Part shown: piece after piece, positions 26,601-38,700 of the stretch
Layout of the letters: the number at the start of each line of letters is the position of its first letter
How positions within the stretch are numbered: position 1 is the first letter of the stretch
Source: Rhabdornis inornatus
Taxonomy: Eukaryota > Chordata > Aves > Passeriformes > Rhabdornithidae
Reading direction: 5' to 3'
Assembly (NCBI GenBank): GCA_013397075.1
Contig: VWZS01007625.1
Location: 62,458-126,457 of the forward strand
Length of the DNA: 64,000 nucleotides
The notes under the pieces: model-generated
Told to the model about the DNA's origin: nothing
Database searches by the model: none
The model's input: the letters and a program-made list of their open reading frames with translations, nothing else
Translations under genes and position numbers: made by a program

Positions 26601-28618
26601 TTAGGCACAAATTCTAAGGATACAGTGCAAATCAAGTACTTTATTTATTTTATATATTCATAATAAATTCAAACAACTTAAATATCAGCTTTACCCCCAA
26701 CCCTGTATTAGTCATCATTAAAAATCAGAATATCACACATTAACTATTCCCTTAGAGAAAAAGAAACTGATCAGGAGTTGCAACAACACAGACCTTGATG
26801 ATAAATGATGCATATTCCTCATTCTATTATCATTTTCCATTGAAATTGAATGATGAAAAGACACTGAAATTATAGTTAGATGTAATTAGTGCAATTGAAT
26901 TGTGTCAGAATTCTAACTCTGAGTTACTTTTAGGAATAACTCGTGCTCATGCAGAGCCTTGTCTCTGTCAGGAGCCAAGCTGTCCAGGCAGGTAAGGAGC
27001 CTGCTGCCCAAAGAGAGACATTCAGACACATTTCAAAGACATCAACATCCATCAAACTATTCCTAAAGACATTAGCACACATCTTCCTTCCCACAGGCAA
27101 AAGGCCCCACTTGTCTTTGCACTTTCAGGTGCAAAAGCCTCCCTTGCTCCATAGTAAAAGTACCCAGAGAATTCCTTGGCAATCAAGGAAGGGAAAGGTG
27201 CAGAAGATGCCATAAAAATCTGTACACAACCATTCTTTCTCTGCTCACCAGGCCACATTTTTAAGCCCCCACTTATTCAAAACCACCTCCGCTCACTCCT
27301 CTCACACTAAGAAGAACTGCTGCATGACTGCCCCATCACATCTCCAACCCCGAATTAAATGGCCACTATCATCCCTCAATCCAATACAAAAAAGTACTAA
27401 TAGCAGCACAAAATCAGCTGGGTAGTTATAGATAATGAGGAATTGTAACTTTTTTATCCCCTAAGAGTTCATGAGTAGAGAAAGAAGCCAAACTCACAGT
27501 CAGGGCCGAGGAAAAGCAAAGAGACAGCAAATTTTACTGTCTATCAGCTGTTCTTAATGCATTGTCTCTACTTTAACAATGACACAGATAAATCTCAAGT
27601 GCTCCTCTTTGCAGGCAGTGTGTTCGTGCAAGGAGTAAATTAAACTTTTACCTCAAAGCACACTCCAAGCTCAGTTTGATGCTTTAGCCTAGAACAGCAA
27701 ACCCAGTAAATAGGAAAAAACACCACACCTGGTTTAATCAGGCATCAGAAAGGCATATTGAGTTTCCCAAAAACAGGAGGAAAAACCAGTCACTGCATCC
27801 ATATTTTAAGAGCCTGTTATATAATCTGCACCAAAACCTCTCTAAAAGCTCAGCTGATCAAACATGCTTCTGTTTATTGTACTTTTTGCCAAAACTATAA
27901 GTCTTTGAAGAAAAGGTTTTACTGCACTCAATTTAAGTGTACCATATTCAACAGTGCAGTCATCTGGAAATTCTTCATCAAAAGGCATTAATAGCAGTTT
28001 TTCCCTAACTGGAGTTAATGAATAAAAAAATGAAGTTACTATGAAAATAATATACTTTATTTTTGGTTTCTGTAAAATTAGATACAGCTTAATAGCTCAT
28101 TCCAATTAAGCACAGATGAATTTTCTTTCTTGAAACCCCATCGTATCCAACTCCAAATTAAGTTGCTCATGCAGCTTCCCATTCTGAAATTGCTGAGCTG
28201 CTCAGGCTGATTTACCTATTCTCAGAATACTAATAGAGAGTAAGAAAGTGCTGTAAAGCTCATCCTGCAATTAATCCCTGCAGGTGGGTTTCAGTGGCCT
28301 TAATCTCACATTGTAGAGGTCATTAACAGCCACTAATTGCCCTCAACAGCCTCACCCAGGATCCCATCCATGGGTCCAGGAGCAGCAATAAACTCCAGCC
28401 TGGGCTTTCAGTCTCAGCCTAAAGCGATTTGTAGATTCTTGTTTCTTCTCCCGTTCTTTTGGTGTCATAATCTGACATCGATTTATTGCTTGGCTTTATT
28501 TGGCGCCACCCCTGTGCTGTCCCTGTTTGGCTCCAGCACTGGGGGACTGTGCCCTGCAGGTCTCTCTGGCACTCCTTGGCTCCCTGCTGGACTTCGCCTG
28601 GGAATAACCATGTTCCTG
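20653..28618. other. Long gene-free unique stretch (about 8 kb)
   Basis: No gene, RNA or interspersed repeat recognised. Small items seen: an 11-bp unit GTGAGCTCTGA repeated about 2.7 times at 22872-22901, and an AT-only near-palindrome TTAATTAGTTAATTAA at 26347-26362. The sequence from about 26330 to 26900 is particularly AT-rich. Open frames are under 120 codons and unrecognised. Confidence 0.6.
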
Positions 28619-28720
28619 CTGTTCTACACTGCTGGATTTCCCTTCAGGTATAACTGTGTTCTTACTGTTCTACACTGCTGGATTTCCCTTCAGGTATAAC
28701 TGTGTTCTTACTGTTCTCCT
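28619..28720. repeat. 46-bp tandem duplication
   Basis: Two exact 46-bp copies start at 28619 and 28665 (CTGTTCTACACTGCTGGATT onward), followed by a third partial start at 28711. Because the copies are identical, the duplication is recent or homogenised. It makes the overlapping frame (28337-28699) encode the same 15-residue peptide twice. Confidence 0.93.
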
Positions 28721-30273
28721 GCACTACTGGCTCCACACAAACATCCAGGTAGTCCTCACACCCAAATCTTACAATCTTTTGCATTCTTTCTTGCTTCCTG
28801 ACTCACTCCAGTTTCCTTGCAGAAGCTCCTCAGCCTTCAAGCAGGCTCAGAAGTCAATCCTGAGTTCTTCACTAGCTCCCCCTGATCTGCACTGCCTCTG
28901 GGGTGTCCTGCCTGCATTCCCTCTCCAAGCATTTTGGGCATCACCAGGGCTGTCTGTAGTGGTGCATTGCCAATCCTCACTGGTTCTGCAGTCCCTGCAC
29001 TATCCTTCACCCCTGGTTCCAGTGCCAGTGGGGAACAATGAACTCCTCTCCCTTGAGTGACAGGTTCTGCTCTCTGAGCCATGCTTCTGCTTCACTTCCT
29101 TGGCAGAGAGTAAATTTGGCCTTTCATTTCAACTCCAAGTCTGAAAAAGGCTAAAATCAGGATAAGGGAATTCTACTTGTACTCCAGCAGATCACAGGGT
29201 TTTCAGCACTGAAGTTCCAGTGGCTGATTTTTCTGTGCACAGCAGAAGAGCAGGAGGCTCTGGGGACTGGTAATGGGGTCTTTTAGCACTGGGTCACTGC
29301 TGTGAGTCCAGCTCAGGTCAATGGGAATGGCAGCTCAGGTGCCCCTGTTAGCTTTGCTGGTGGCCTCAGTCCAGCTCTGCAGAGCATCAATAGCTACAAA
29401 CAGCCCATCACCACAACTGCCATTATTCCAATAAGTTCCTCAGTAAATTAAATACCAAATAAAACGTGCAACAAACCTTACTCTCACTAATAGGCTGCTT
29501 CTAAGACAATATCTAAGCTGATGAGTGGAGTTCCTATAGTCAGAAAAAATATAGATTTGCCCTTTTTCCAGTGTATCTACAGCAGATAAGCAGCCATAAT
29601 TCTATCACTTTAGCATGGATATATCTTTGATTAAATCAAAGTTTTATCTTATATAAACAAATGGGAATTCATTTTCTAAAGTTATATTTGAATAGGGAAG
29701 GATTTTTCTGTTACCTCTGAGTTTATTAAAGGCTGTAGTGTTAAATATGTAAGATCTCTCAAGATATCTGTGGTCTCAGTGAAACTGTAGGGAAAGACAG
29801 ACAATACAAACTGTGCTTTTGAGGGACACCATAAGCAGGAAAAATGAATAGATAGACATAACCTCTGTGTACTCAAGAGCCAGCTTCAGACTATCTAGCA
29901 CTACAAACATTTAACCTCTCCACCATAATCACAGTTCTTCCACAATGTCACGACAGCACAAACTAAACTGCATGAGTGCTTTAGCTACATTTTTTTTTCT
30001 GAATTGTTTGGCTATCTTTTGAATAGAGCCTGAGCTCTGAATACACATAATGTGTAATACCTGTTTGGGACACACAGAAAAATCTTGGTCATGTTTGCTT
30101 TTCAGCCACAACAGCAGCTCCCTTTGCCTTGGGAAACAAGGTGAGTGGCACAGCAGAGCTGGATGCCAGCACTGCCCTCCTGCCATGCACGGGCACGGGC
30201 AGGCTCCGAGGGACAAGGGCAGGGAGGTCAGGCTGGGGGTTTCAGACCTGCAGTAAAAAGCCAAGCTGCAGGT
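28721..30273. other. Unannotated unique sequence
   Basis: No gene or transposon recognised. A 134-codon frame overlapping 28656-29060 reads through the 46-bp repeat and has no family resemblance. Bases 30140-30260 are GC-rich with a few CpGs but too short for a CpG island. Confidence 0.55.
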
Positions 30274-30560
30274 GCCAGAGTGAGCAGGATGCACCAAGTA
30301 GCACCAGGTACCAGAATGAGCAGGATGCACTATCCCAATCCCCTGGTACCAGAATGAGCAGGATGCACTGTCCCAATCCCCAGGTACCAGAGTGAGCAGG
30401 ATGCACTGTCCCAATCCCCAGGCACCACCAGGTACCACAATGAGCAGGATGCACTATCCCAATCCCCAGGCACCACCAAGTACCAGAGTGAGCAGGATGC
30501 ACTGTCCCAATCCCCAGCACCACCAGGTACCACAATGAGCAGGATGCACTGTCACAGCCC
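30274..30560. repeat. Minisatellite, seven units with 36-48-bp periods
   Basis: The conserved core TGAGCAGGATGCAC recurs at 30281, 30317, 30355, 30393, 30441, 30489 and 30536. The spacing is 36, 38, 38, 48, 48 and 47 bp. The longer units carry an extra GCACCACCAG-type decamer, so the array has two unit types arranged in blocks. In the 48-bp part the period is a multiple of 3, and the minus strand reads as a repeated peptide with a Gly-Ile-Gly-Thr-Val-His-Pro-Ala-His-Ser core. This produces long but artefactual frames (up to 169 codons). Confidence 0.93.
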
Positions 30561-33500
30561 CAACTGCCCAGGCCCACACTGAACACTGGGAAGGCAGCAT
30601 TAGCTGCTCCAAGGGGATGGGGAGCTCTGTACTTCTGCTGGAGTGATCCCATCTGGCCTAATTAAATGATCTGCATTGCCAGACCTCTGGGGAAAATCTT
30701 CTGAGCTCATTGTGCCCTCCCAGCTGGAGGAGGAGAACACAACTGAGGTCTGCTGGAGGGGAGGAATGTGGAAGAGTCTCCCAGGGAGCTGGGATGTGTC
30801 TGATGGTTTTAAAAATGCAGAAGCAGCAGGTGAAGATAAAAATCTAAGGAAGCATTATCCCAGTTTTATGAAAAGCAGTGACTCAATTTCTGCTTCAGAT
30901 AAAGGTATCACCTGCGGGTCCTGGGCCTCCTCAGAGCACAAGGCTGATGAAGAACCAAAAAGGAAGATTTCCTGCAGGATAAATGGCACTGAAACAGAAC
31001 AGGAAGCAGAGTGCAAATGAAGCTATGGCCACTAATAAGCAATGGCCAGTAAGATAATGAGTAGCTGAGAAGAGCAGCAAAATGAGCAAATGATAGACTA
31101 ATTATGACTGAATATGAAGAACTGCCAGCATGAAGCACTCAGATCCTCTAAGTCAGTCCACAGTGGAGCCTTTTCATCTGCTGTCTTCTTTTGATGAGCT
31201 CTTGGAATAATTTTGTACTTTTGCTGTAACTCATAGCAAAACCTGCCTTGCCCTCATGAGGCTTGGCTGCCACTCTGAAATAGTGTCCCCTGGTCCCCAA
31301 AGGGGGGTTCAGGGGGATGTTTAGCCTGGCACAGCTAAGTGGTGCAAAGCATTTCTCCTCCCTGCTTCCCCAAAGGTGTTGAGTGCTAGGAAGTCCACAG
31401 GTTTTTCTTTATACAGACAGGGAGGCTTTTGTGTTTGCTTTTTAATATGACCCAGTATAGTTAGAGGATTGATATATTTAGTTCATGCAACTTTTCAAGT
31501 GACAGCCCCACCTGTTTAGTGGTAACAACATTCAAATACTTCTGTCAGTGAATTCAGGCAAGAAAAAATATTCCTTGTCTTTTGTATTAATGTCTTGTTC
31601 TCATCAGTTAACTCTGTCAATTGGATTTTTTAGAAAATGTTTTGCAAAATACCAATCAAAGCACAATCCCTTTAGACTGAAATGGACTACGTCTGCCTGC
31701 AGAGTGTTGTAGAAGGTGTATGTGTATTTCCTGCTGTGTAAGCACACAATAAATAAGGTTAAAACATTCTATTTGAGAGACTTCATCTGGAAGAATGATA
31801 ATTTGTTGGGCACTGCAACAGAGAGAGTGAAAGTTATTTAATTCTGGTGGATTGCATTCAGCTTAAAGATACTGCCTTTAAAACTGGAAGCACAGAGGTC
31901 TAATAAACTGATTTAGTCCATCAGCATCATAGCACATTATGTGAATAATGCAAAATCACACAGCACACTGACCAAGATCTTTGCATCTTTCAGGAATTGT
32001 ATCACCTCACATTCTTCTACTCATTGTGATGTAGCTCTGAGAAACAGATTTATGTTAAAACAGATGATCATAGCCCTGGCTCAATCTATAATTTACACGA
32101 ACTGTGGTTTTCTGTGAATTTAAAATGAACATGTTAAAATTACATTTGGTAGCATCTTTTCTTGTGCCATATCAGCCTGAAACACCAGCTCCTTCACCGA
32201 GTTTCATCAGCTGTCAAAAGTGTGAAGGTGAACCCCTCAGTACATCTGCAGATTGACACATTTACTGACATTTCTTTTAAACTGTATTCTCCAGTAAAGC
32301 TCTAAATCTGATCACATATCTAAATCTGCAGTGCAATCTGGATAATAGGCACACACAACCCTAGGCATCAGATGAGAGTTCAGTTAAAAGAAATCTGCTT
32401 GTATGAACTTCAGGTGATGAAGACCTGCTATTGTTCTTCAAAGAAAAAAGCCTCGGGATAAGAAATTTGGGTATGTATATGATGTTTTACCTTGTGATTG
32501 CTGTATGCACACAGAGCTGCACAAGCCACATCTGTGTTATTTTTAAGGTCTTTTCCTCTGTACCTGATTGCCCAGTTTATCATGGTTCTCTTTTAACCGT
32601 TCTGTCTATTTTAGTGAGTAAAGTCATTAAAGTCCCCCCACCCCCTTTTTTTCCCCCTCAACAAAGATGCAAGTTCTCAAAACAGTAAGGAATATGCATC
32701 AGTGGAAAAGACAGGGATCTGATTGAGCTGACTTGAATCAGACTCCCAGCTGTGTGTCTGCATTGCTGCCCATGTAATTTCTCTGCACTTCTTCCTTTCT
32801 GGTCTCTCTCTGGTATTTCCAAGGCCTCTGCTCTGGAGAGAACTGGGAACTACAGCACCCACAGCATCTTATAAAATACTTAGACACAAAACACAAATAC
32901 AAAGACATTATATCACCATGGGTGTTTTCAATTTTTTTTGCAATATCATCCATAAACTCAAAGGAAGTAAAAGGAAAGACTCCCCCTGGTCCACTAGGTT
33001 TTGGTTCGGATGAAATTCAGAACCGAAATTTTTCTACACCTTTTTGTTGTTGTACACCACAGCAGTGATCAGAGCCAAGAGCTTTCTTACCATTCTTCCC
33101 AGAGCTAAAACTCTCCAATTCATAGTAAATCTCTACTTGATCACACTAGTTCCAGGCTTGTTTAGTGGCTTTATTTTTTTTCCTGGGTACCTCAGTGATG
33201 CAGAACTCATGTGTGCCCCGCTCACACCCTCCTGCTGTGGAGATTCCTCCGCTGGAATGAGGACAGCTCTGCTGGTGTCAGCAGCCAAGCTGCCCTTGGC
33301 AGCTCTGGTTGGTCAGTGCTGAAAGGAGGGAACTACACAAAACAAAGCCTGGCCTGGGAAAGGTGAGAGCAAGGTGAGCAGCGAGTGGCTGAGGAGGGAG
33401 TGCAGTCTGATGGAGCTGCTCTTCTCTTTACTACTACTGCACCTGGGGATACAAAATCTATACTAAGTAGAATTATTTAAAAGACTCCAGAAAAGACCAT

Positions 33501-33863
33501 CTGGCTTCTTGTGGCACTTTTGCTCTTTATTTACTAACAAAAAACACCCAAAACTATTTACAGACATCCACACCTATGGTGATGTAATATTTCATCCTTA
33601 TTATTTATAATGGCAATAACTGCATCCAGATCAGACAATCCCTATCATTTAATGACCTCAGGCAATGCCAAGAGCACTGACTCCTCCAGCCAGTCACCAA
33701 CTGCCAGGAAATACCTGTTCCTGCAAGTCATTATCCTTAAATTCAAAGTATCAGACACCACTGTGGAAAGAGGAGAGGATGTTGCTGTATTTGCTTACAG
33801 AGTTCCAGCTTGGAGTTTGTGACTTACTCATCTTTGTAATTAGAATGTGTGAACCTATATGGG
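30561..33863. other. Unannotated unique sequence
   Basis: No gene or recognised transposon. A homopyrimidine run (C6ACCCCC then T8 and C5) lies at 32633-32659 and could form a triplex. Open frames are at most 114 codons, with no family resemblance. Confidence 0.55.
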
Positions 33864-33888
33864 CATATATATATATATATATATATAT
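33864..33888. repeat. (AT)n microsatellite
   Basis: About 12 uninterrupted AT units. Confidence 0.93.
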
Positions 33889-35303
33889 CATAAAAACATT
33901 CCCTTGAGGCAGTATTTACGTGACTTTTTCTTAGGGAATTTCTCCTTAGGTGTGACTTACAATCAAGGCAAGACTACAGTCCCTAAGTTCAAACTGAGAC
34001 ATCAAAATTATGTTACAGCAGTGATTTGACCACTTGTCAGATTTTGTGGGTACAGAGGATATGGTAATGAGTTCAAGCTGAGAATTAGCCCTTTCCTTTC
34101 AAATACTGTAGTTCTGAGCTGCACACACACAAAAAAAATTATCTGGATGCTTTTTTCATTATATGAACAGGACATAATGATAATATTCTCCTGAAAGATT
34201 TTTGACTTGTTCCATCCTTCCTGCTGGGTTACATGAAACAACCTAATTATATTAATCCTCGGAATGTAGTATAATGTCCCCAAACTTCTTCCTCTGCCCT
34301 GTCAAGGAAAATGCAATTTGAAGTGACCATTGGTGGAAGAATCACATCTGAGCCTCAGCTGTGTGCGAACAGTACAGCTGCAGATGCTTTTTTTATTATA
34401 CACCACTGGATATAAAGATCTCCAGGTATTGAACACTTGCAGTAATTACACAAAGTCCAAAGAAACTATTTAACATAAACTGCAATGTTGCGTTAGTAGA
34501 ATACATTTGTACATAATTAGTGAAATATCTGCATTTGCTTCAGTTTAAGAACATGAAACCTTTCTATTTTAGCATTTTTTCAACAAGCACTACTTGTGCA
34601 AAGAGTGAAAAGACTTAATTGAGATATTTACAATAACTTCTCCTGAAGCACAGCTGCCAGGTAGCATCTGATTACCTGCACTCACAGCTAGAAAGCAGAT
34701 CCAGCAGTTTATGGGGCACGATTGTTTTGTGAAAATGAAAATAACAGCAGCTATTTTAGTGGCTCAACATAGGATGCAGCACCAGCTATAATAAAAAGGC
34801 CCTGAATGGATCCTTGTTGGCTCTGCAGCATTCTAAAGGAGTGGCCTAACCACCAAAGGCACCCCAAAGCACGGCTGAATTGGCAGTGCAGGACTCTGCA
34901 CTGCCATCTGTTCAGCATTCTGGACTGCCAGCCTCATCTTCTTCCAGCCCAAAAATACATTTTTTATGGCAGAAACGCATTTTTCTATGAGCAATTAAGG
35001 CAGCTCTAGGAGATGGATTATTACAAGATGCATTTAAGTCACTGAAATGTTAATTGGATATTCTGGACCAGCCAAAAGAAAAGTCCGTTTTCCAAAGTTT
35101 AACTGATTTAGAAGGCCTGGTAAAAACAGCCCAACCTACTGTCCTCAATAAAACAACTCAAATCCTGCTCTCCTGATTCCCCAAGTGCAGTGTGCCCTTT
35201 ACCAGAGCTATATAGGAATATGCATGCAGATTACAAAATTACTGATGTGTGGTAGTGCCAGCAGCAGAAACTCATCTGGCACCCATGGACACTGCCTGCT
35301 CTG
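33889..35303. other. Unannotated unique sequence
   Basis: AT-rich, with no gene or transposon recognised. Confidence 0.55.
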
Positions 35304-35450
35304 TCAATGCTTTGGGCTGGGAGGGACCTCACAGATAATCTCATTCCAATCCCCTGCCATCATTCCAAACCTTCCACCAGAGCAGGCAGCTCAGAGCCCC
35401 ATCCAGCCTGCCCTGAGCACTGCAGGGATGGGCCATGGACCCTGGGAACA
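35304..35450 (-). mobile_element. CR1 LINE 3'-end fragment
   Basis: Read on the minus strand, this resembles the last ~140 bp of avian CR1 elements. The + strand shows their reversed landmarks in order: TGGGCTGGGAGGGACCTCA, then an ATAATCTCATTCCAATCCCC block, a CCTTCCACCAGAGCAG block, GCCCCATCCAGCCTG, and GCACTGCAGGGATGGGCC. CR1 is a non-LTR retrotransposon that leaves 5'-truncated copies. This copy keeps only the non-coding tail plus the edge of ORF2, lacks the reverse transcriptase and is dead. The terminal octamer repeat is not clearly present. Confidence 0.8.
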
Positions 35451-35649
35451 AAGGGGAAAGCAGGGAGAGAAGGGGATCCACAGGAATTCTGGTGAGCAGC
35501 ACATGGACAATAGAATTTCTCTTTACAGTGTAACTGGACAGGGGAATTTCTTAGTGCTACCAGCACTAAGTGCATCAGTGGAAAAAGAAATGTCTTTTGT
35601 GAAGCCTGGCTTTACATGGCACACATCTGCTGTAGTAAAGCAGGCATAA

Positions 35650-35762
35650 ACACACATACATATATATATATATGTGTATACACACACATATATATACACA
35701 CATATATATATATATACACACACACATATACATACACACACACACATATATATATATATACA
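35650..35762. repeat. Compound (TA)n(CA)n microsatellite
   Basis: Alternating purine-pyrimidine sequence for about 110 bp, switching several times between TA runs and CA/TG runs. It gives long stop-free frames on both strands (for example the 172-codon + frame at 35616-36134 starting Thr-His-Thr-Tyr-Ile-Tyr). It is a candidate for Z-DNA or cruciform structure and is probably length-variable. Confidence 0.94.
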
Positions 35763-38700
35763 CCTGGTATAAATACAGCAAGTTGCTCAGGTGCTGCCAG
35801 CTGCCCACAGGTGAGCAGTGGCAGTGGCTCACATGGCAGGACTCAGCTGCAGGAGCAGCTCACAGCAGCTCTGTGCTGTCCCAGCAACCTCCCACACAAT
35901 GTGCTAGAAAATCAACAATGCTTCCAGTGGAAATTGGTCAACGACTTGGCAAAGCTTTATCAAAACCATGCAACCAAAGGACAAACAAGTGTTTCTCAGT
36001 TGGATCACACCTCTCAGGAAGATCACCAAGTGTGGCTTCTCATTCTCTCATCTTTCCTTCCCAGTAGAGCCCTACTGGATGGGTTGTTTCCCTTTGGTTC
36101 CATAATAAAAATTCCAGATTTTTTTTGTCCCTGACATGCTGCTAAAACATCACTTTTTGTAAGCCATGAAATTAAATGCAGTTCACAATTTTATTTTGGG
36201 GCTGAGTCTCTATTTCCCCATATCTTTCACTGTGCTGAGGCAGTGCATACATCTTCTCTTCCCTGCTCTTTCCTGGTGGATGTTGGACTTGGGATGCAGC
36301 CAGTCAGAACTTGCAGGCACTTGCAGAAGTGATCTGTGATTAGTGCTGTTTATCTTGGGGTACAATGTTGTATAATTGCCATTTTTGTACATCATCTTGG
36401 AAATCCAGCCTGGAGCAACTGGGTAATAATTGGCTCCCAAGTTTTTTTCCTTTAATCTGGAAATCAAAATTAATACATCAGCACACGCACTCCCCCCCCC
36501 CAGTAATATCCATTTCACCCTTTGAATATATTATGGCTTAATTTCATTTTTAAATCATTCTCTGTCAGCTCTTGGCTATCAGTCCTCACTTCAAATATTC
36601 AGAGATATTAATCAGTTTCTTTCATCATCTACTGAGTGTTTGTTCTAGAAACCACTACTGTTATAGTTTAGAAATCTACTTCAAAAGGGGCTTTTTATTT
36701 TTTCTTTACTTTTAGCAAAAGATAGCTTCTATCAAGTTTAAGATTACTACAGCAAAGAGAGTGAATAAAACAGTTCAAAGAGGAGGAACAGTTTCTAGCA
36801 CAGCAATAAATTCCCAGCAAATATGAGGGGGTTATTATGGGAGGCCATTAAGTGGAACATTCATTTCCTCACACTGCTGCAATTACAGAAATATCCCATT
36901 CTTTATGAAATCCATTTCTGGACCCAAGGTATCACCTACCTGAATCCCTTGTGCATCAGGAGGTTAACACCAAGTCTGAATAGTTAGGAGAGAGACAGCC
37001 AAGTCAATGGGCTTTGTTCCTAGTGTGTGCTTTTGTTTTGCCATGCCTCTGTCTTCTCCATTGACAGCAGCTTTTACTGGCTGAGAGAAACTATGGCACA
37101 CTAATGCTACCTGTCATTTAAAAAAAAACCCACTAAAAACCACAAAAAACCCAACCACCCGAGAAGAATTAAATTCTGCCAGTGTCCAATAAACAGACCC
37201 ACCACCAGATCAGGTGGGTAAATATTGCTGGTGTTCAAGGTTTGGTAATTTCACTTGGACAGCTGTCAGATGGTTGTAGGCTTCTCCAAATGCAGGTCAG
37301 CCTGTCCACTACTCATTTAGGGGACTTTGTTTTTAATTTTTAATTTTATTTTTTTAAACAAGCTCGCACCTTGCCACAAATACGTTGATATTTGTTTCTA
37401 GGCTTTTCAATCACAGTGTTTAAGGCAACCTGAGGAGCTGAGCTCAGGCTGATTCTGGATGGGAGGAGTTTCTAGCACAGCAATTCTTTGGTTTGACTTC
37501 TGCATTTTAACTTTGCTATTTGCACACGTGTTGCAGCATGAATGTGAGATACTGGGGATACAAAATTAAGGGAATCCTATGATGTGCAAACCCAAGGTTT
37601 GGCATTTCCACAGAGTTGTCAAGATTCTTGCTGCCTGTAAAAGGAATTCTGCATCTCTCTGGATAAAAATGGTAACACTGCACATTATCTAGGGAAATAA
37701 AAACTTTCTGAATTGCAAAACAGAACAAAGATCAAAGAATTGACAGAGAAATGGGAAAGCAAAAAAGATTAATGAGTAGAATAGCAGATTGAGAGCCATC
37801 TGAGAGACTTAGAGAAACAGAAGCACTGGTCTTCATACAGTAAATTAGAACAAAAAATCCTAGAGAATTTACAGATAGTATAAGACTGACATTAATTAAC
37901 ATTAATAAAGACAAAACCACATTTGAAATGCCTACTGAAATTTTTATTAGCACTACTGATCCCTTCTTGCCCACAGATGCCCCCAGGTATCTCACAAGGC
38001 ATGTGGGACTTGAGAGCTCTGTACACCAGCACTCAGGGTTGAGGTGACAAACGTAAAACACAGAAATTCTTAGTGACAAGAATTTCCTGCCTCCCTAAAA
38101 TCAGAGGCTGTTTGGCAGGCAAAATTACTTCACTGTAACATTTTAATTAGTTTACCTCTTCTCAAGCTTTCTGACAGATGTAGATTCTAAAGAGGGATTT
38201 GAATGAGAATAGTGTATCTGGCAATAGATACTGCACCTAATGAGTCTGGAATCTAATACATGTTGGTTTGCCACAGGACATAAGCTCCTGAATCACATTC
38301 AAAATCCAGAAGCAGTGAAAAGAAACCTCATGTTATTTTCCAACATGCCCTCACTTTTCAGAACATTACAATTTCTCAAGATCAACAGCCGTTGATGCAC
38401 AATTCTAAAATTAGAGATTATGTGGCCTTAACACCCCTGCAGGGAGTTTTGGCCCTATGTTTACTTCCTATGAAATACCTCACCACAGCTCCTGGTCAGC
38501 CCAAAACTTCTCCAGCCATCTAGAGACTGAATCCAACGTGATGTCTCTTGGATTAATTTACACCAGAAGAGGTTTCAATCCACAGGTAAAGCAAATTTAT
38601 ACCTGGAATCCAGTTTTGCAGAAATAAGAGCTATAAAAATAGGCAAATTCTGCAGATTCCTTTCCCAAACACTTGAAAATGTTGCTAGCATTTATTTCCC

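Noticed and set aside
29929..30652. Minus-strand frames of 136 and 169 codons with Ser/His/Trp repeats
   Set aside because: Produced by the 36-48-bp minisatellite and not by selection for coding.
35523..36134. Cys/Val/Tyr-rich and Thr/His/Tyr-rich frames
   Set aside because: Generated by the CA/TA microsatellite.
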